From assembly GCA_036937835.1 (NCBI GenBank), contig CM072862.1, positions 19,684,501 to 19,748,500 on the forward strand: a stretch of 64,000 nucleotides of DNA. The letters are read 5' to 3'. Each line of letters opens with the position of its first letter. The stretch's first letter is position 1. The notes beneath the pieces were generated by a model, which worked only from the letters and a program-made list of their open reading frames with translations, had not been told where the DNA came from and did no database searches. The translations under genes and the position numbers were made by a program. The DNA comes from Pampus argenteus (lineage: Eukaryota; Chordata; Actinopteri; Scombriformes; Stromateidae). Below, piece by piece: positions 61,272 to 64,000 of this stretch.

Positions 61272-61475
61272 CCTCAGCCACCTCCCTTTGGAAGTTTTCT
61301 AGGCCTGTCTGAATGGAAGGAGACCTCCGGGTAGAGCAAGGACACACTAAAGGGATTACATCTCCCAGCTCGTGTGGGAGCACGAAGGGATACCCTAAGT
61401 GTAGCTACAGAAAGTTGTTGGGGGGAAGGACGAATTGGCTATAACGTTTGCCTTGCTGCTACCAGGAACCTGCAA
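61272..61475 (+). mobile_element. LINE 3'-end fragment, RTE/Rex3-like
   Basis: The series of words CCTCCCTTTGGAAG, GGAAGGAGACC, CAAGGACACACT, GGGATTACATCTCCCAGCT, then GTTGGGGGGAAGGACG and TGCTGCTACCAGGAACCTG follows the order of a 3'-terminal coding segment very common in teleost genomes and attributed to RTE-type LINEs. The reading frame is broken. Everything 5' of this point is absent, as expected for 5'-truncated retroposition. No GATG-type tail is present. The family name is from memory and could be wrong; the LINE call is firmer. Confidence 0.55.
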
Positions 61476-62703
61476 TGGAAAAGGAAGTTACTTATGTTTT
61501 TTTTTCACACAATAAACATAAAGTCTGTGGTTAAAAGGATGAGCATAGTTGCCATTTGAAGGCTTAAAATAAGTCGAATATGTGAATGTTTTCAGGCACC
61601 AAGTTGTTCCAGTTGTTCTAACACGAATGCGGTATGAGATACACCCAGATGTTAAAGACAAAGGTGATGAACATCACATAATAGTTGCACCATAACACCG
61701 AAAATCAAAAATACCTGTCATTGCTGTATGCAATAGCATGTTGTTGTTTCTGTTTGGACTCTCTTATTCTTAAAAAAAAAGTTGGAGTAAGTTGGAAACA
61801 GGTTGGAGGGGGTAAGGGAGGGAGGGAGGGAAAGAGCGGAGTGGGGAAGAGTGGAAGAGAGACCAACTAAACACACGGCCACTCGATAGAAAAGATGAAC
61901 AGTGATACATAATCCCATGAAACCTGACAGCAGAAGGGTTTATATTTTGTCTTTATTTTTAATTAGACAGTCTCTGTTTTCAACGTGTTAAATTCGAGAT
62001 CATTTAAATTGGATTAAAAACGTTTAGCATAAACGCCAATGATGATTTCACAGCCCTCCCATACAAAAAGATCACGCATAATACCTGCATAATTCCTACA
62101 GGACTCCTTCACAACTGAAACATATTCCTGGGGGACTTTTATGTAACGGTTACAAACTTGTTAAAAACAAAACTAGGCTAGTATGCTGTCAAAGTTACCA
62201 GACACTGGGGACCTCAGTGGTAGCTATGGCTCACAGGCAGTGGATTGGAATAAATTTCGCTGTAGCTATTTCATACCTAGATTTAAATGTGGCTGCAGAC
62301 AGTTAAAGCACCTCTTGATTTAAAACACCAGAGGAAGTATGTATTTAGTATGATGGAAAGCTATATACTGATGATTTTATCTGTAATAAGGTTATAGTGC
62401 TGCTAAGATTAGTCTATGATGATGCTATAGATAAAATAATAATAATAATATCGCACAAGGTACCCTATGAAAAGTGTGTGGTGTACTCAAACATAACACA
62501 AACAACCTGAGCCTGTTTGTTTGTTTGTTTTATCTGCATCTACTGTTTTTTGTTGTTTTGTTTTGTTTTGTTTTTTTATGGGCAGGGGTATAAGAGGGTC
62601 TGTGCTGACCCTGACAGCAAAAGAACAGCCTTTAATAACAGACGTCTATCTCTGCAGGGAGCTTCTGTTTGATTTCATTGCTTCGGGCAAAGCTGTCTGA
62701 ATA
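61476..62703. other. Non-coding stretch with simple repeats
   Basis: Contains a GGGA run at 61,815-61,831, a TAA run at 62,434-62,451, and T/G-rich patches at 62,515-62,577. No gene. Confidence 0.35.
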
Positions 62704-62763
62704 TTACCCAGACTCCCCCTGTGTCATGGCGGGAAGCTCCATCTCACTGTCTTCGTTCTTCAT
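62704..62763 (-). other. Short weak exon-like frame
   Basis: On the minus strand, ATG at 62,763 opens a 19-codon frame rich in acidic residues (Met-Lys-Asn-Glu-Asp-Ser-Glu-Met) that ends in TAA, with a GGGTAATA donor-like step just before the stop. This would suit a small first coding exon, but the start context is weak, the frame is short and no downstream partner exists in the window. Most likely chance. Confidence 0.12.
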
Positions 62764-62884
62764 TTTTTTATTGGCAGCGGGAGGACTAGGGGTTGTGGGT
62801 GTGCATGGGTGTGTGTGCTTGTGTGCTTGTGTTGTGTGACCTGAAAGAGGTTGGGCTGTGAAGGATGATGCACTGCTGGTAAGG

Positions 62885-62900
62885 GTGTGTGTGTGTGTGT
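62885..62900. repeat. (GT)n microsatellite
   Basis: About eight GT units within a longer GT-rich area (62,795-62,910). Confidence 0.85.
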
Positions 62901-64000
62901 CTGCATATGTGTGAGAGGTAGGAAGTGTTTTCTCACTAACCAAGCTGGCTAAGTGGACAGAATAAAAACATTTCTTGGCTATCCTTTGACCACAGAGGTC
63001 AGGCATCGCTGAGCAGTAGAGACATCGTAGAGAACTGAGCATAGCAGGCTAGCCAGCCAGCTTTCATAACAACATTGCTGATTTGTAGCAAACTCCTCAG
63101 CCTCAATCGGCTCATCAATCAAGGCTGCAGCACTGCTGATGGAAACACAAGCACTCAGAGATCCTATGCCCTCTCATGCGGTACACATGGCATTATTACA
63201 CTCGTATTTTATTTACGCCTACTAACAGTTTTATGTCCCAGACCTTGGGGATGGTGATGTTGATGTTGCTATAATTCTAACATGATTTTGAAGGAGAAAT
63301 CAAACATGGTGTTTTGCCTGGCAATCATTTAAATTAGACCTAGACGTGGATGTGAATCTGTGTGCGTGTATGTGTAGCAGAGAGGTTAATGGGCTCTTTA
63401 TAGATAGATCAATAGCCCTATGATGTGCAGAAATGCACTCTTGCATGGGCATGCACGTGCGTGTGGGTAGCGGACTGCACAGTGGCACAGTGTTTGGGTT
63501 CAGCCTGAGTCTTTTTCTTGTATACACGTGATTAATGACCAACTATTCTTTTTCGACGAAAATAAGTACCAGTAATTACTTCTTAACACATAACAGTTAC
63601 ACAGCACACTGTAAAATGAGGTGCAAACGAGATTTCCAACAACGGAAATTAAATAGTTGTGTGAAACAGCCGGAGAATTTAATCATGTCTTTGTCATGAC
63701 TCGGTGCTAGTCTAACTCACGCGACAAGATTAAGATAATGTAGCAGGATGTAGTTTAGAGGCTGCACACTTTTCTAGGAATGCCGACCGATCGCAGTCTC
63801 CCGGAAAAAAAAACCTCTGGGTTTGTCTGATGCAGTTGTTTAATAATCTGAGCCATTACAACTGAAGAACGTGGGGGAAGATAAAGCACCTGCGTTGTTA
63901 TCTGCACAAGACAGAGAAATCACTTAGCTGGGCGACTACCAATGAAGCTGAGGCATCGAAAGCTACATTAGTCTTTGCATTGTGGTGACACCCAGACCTT
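62901..64000. other. Non-coding stretch to window end
   Basis: Unique sequence with GTGTGCGTGT-type patches near 63,360 and 63,450. No supportable gene. A GATCGCAGTCTCCCGG step near 63,789 makes the last 250 bases slightly less AT-rich. Confidence 0.35.

Overview
The window reads as non-coding DNA from a vertebrate nuclear genome, almost certainly a ray-finned fish and probably a percomorph. This rests on AT-rich sequence with many long dinucleotide and tetranucleotide microsatellites, no closely packed open reading frames, and several worn dispersed repeats that I recognise from teleost genomes: a DIRS-type retrotransposon, LINE 3' ends, a tRNA-derived SINE and short inverted-repeat elements. 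No alignment could be run, so taxon and family calls rest on pattern recognition.

I could not support a single intact protein-coding gene, rRNA or tRNA in 64 kb. The longest open frames are (GATA)n simple repeat, transposon remnant, or isolated frames of about 100 codons. Two of those (21,832-22,137 and 47,766-48,080, both minus) have plausible splice acceptors and are reported as exon candidates only. The window is best described as part of a gene desert or a very large intron.

Layout. 1-22.6 kb: mostly unique AT-rich sequence with microsatellites and islands of more balanced composition that could be conserved regulatory elements (near 3.0, 5.7, 9.8, 11.4, 15.6, 16.3 and 19.2 kb). 22.7-25.1 kb: a decayed, internally deleted DIRS-type (tyrosine-recombinase) retrotransposon on the plus strand, with traces of gag, reverse transcriptase, the end of RNase H and the start of the recombinase. 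26.0-29.1 kb: a common fish dispersed repeat and two long (GATA)n arrays about 0.9 kb apart. 31.9-33.5 kb: balanced-composition islands. 38.1-43.3 kb: the most structured part, holding a short foldback hairpin, an inverted-repeat element (family A), two copies of another element in opposite orientation (family B, with a shared short coding segment), and a second family A copy nested inside an older repeat bounded by a 13-bp direct repeat. 47.8 kb: unassigned exon candidate. 51-57 kb: (TA)n, (GT)n and (CA)n tracts, then a SINE with a 23-A tract. 59-61.5 kb: two LINE 3'-end fragments and one further fish dispersed repeat. The end of the window holds a microsatellite and unique sequence.

There is no sign of a working multi-gene system. 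The notable content is the record of mobile elements and some structured DNA whose function, if any, would have to come from comparative alignment.
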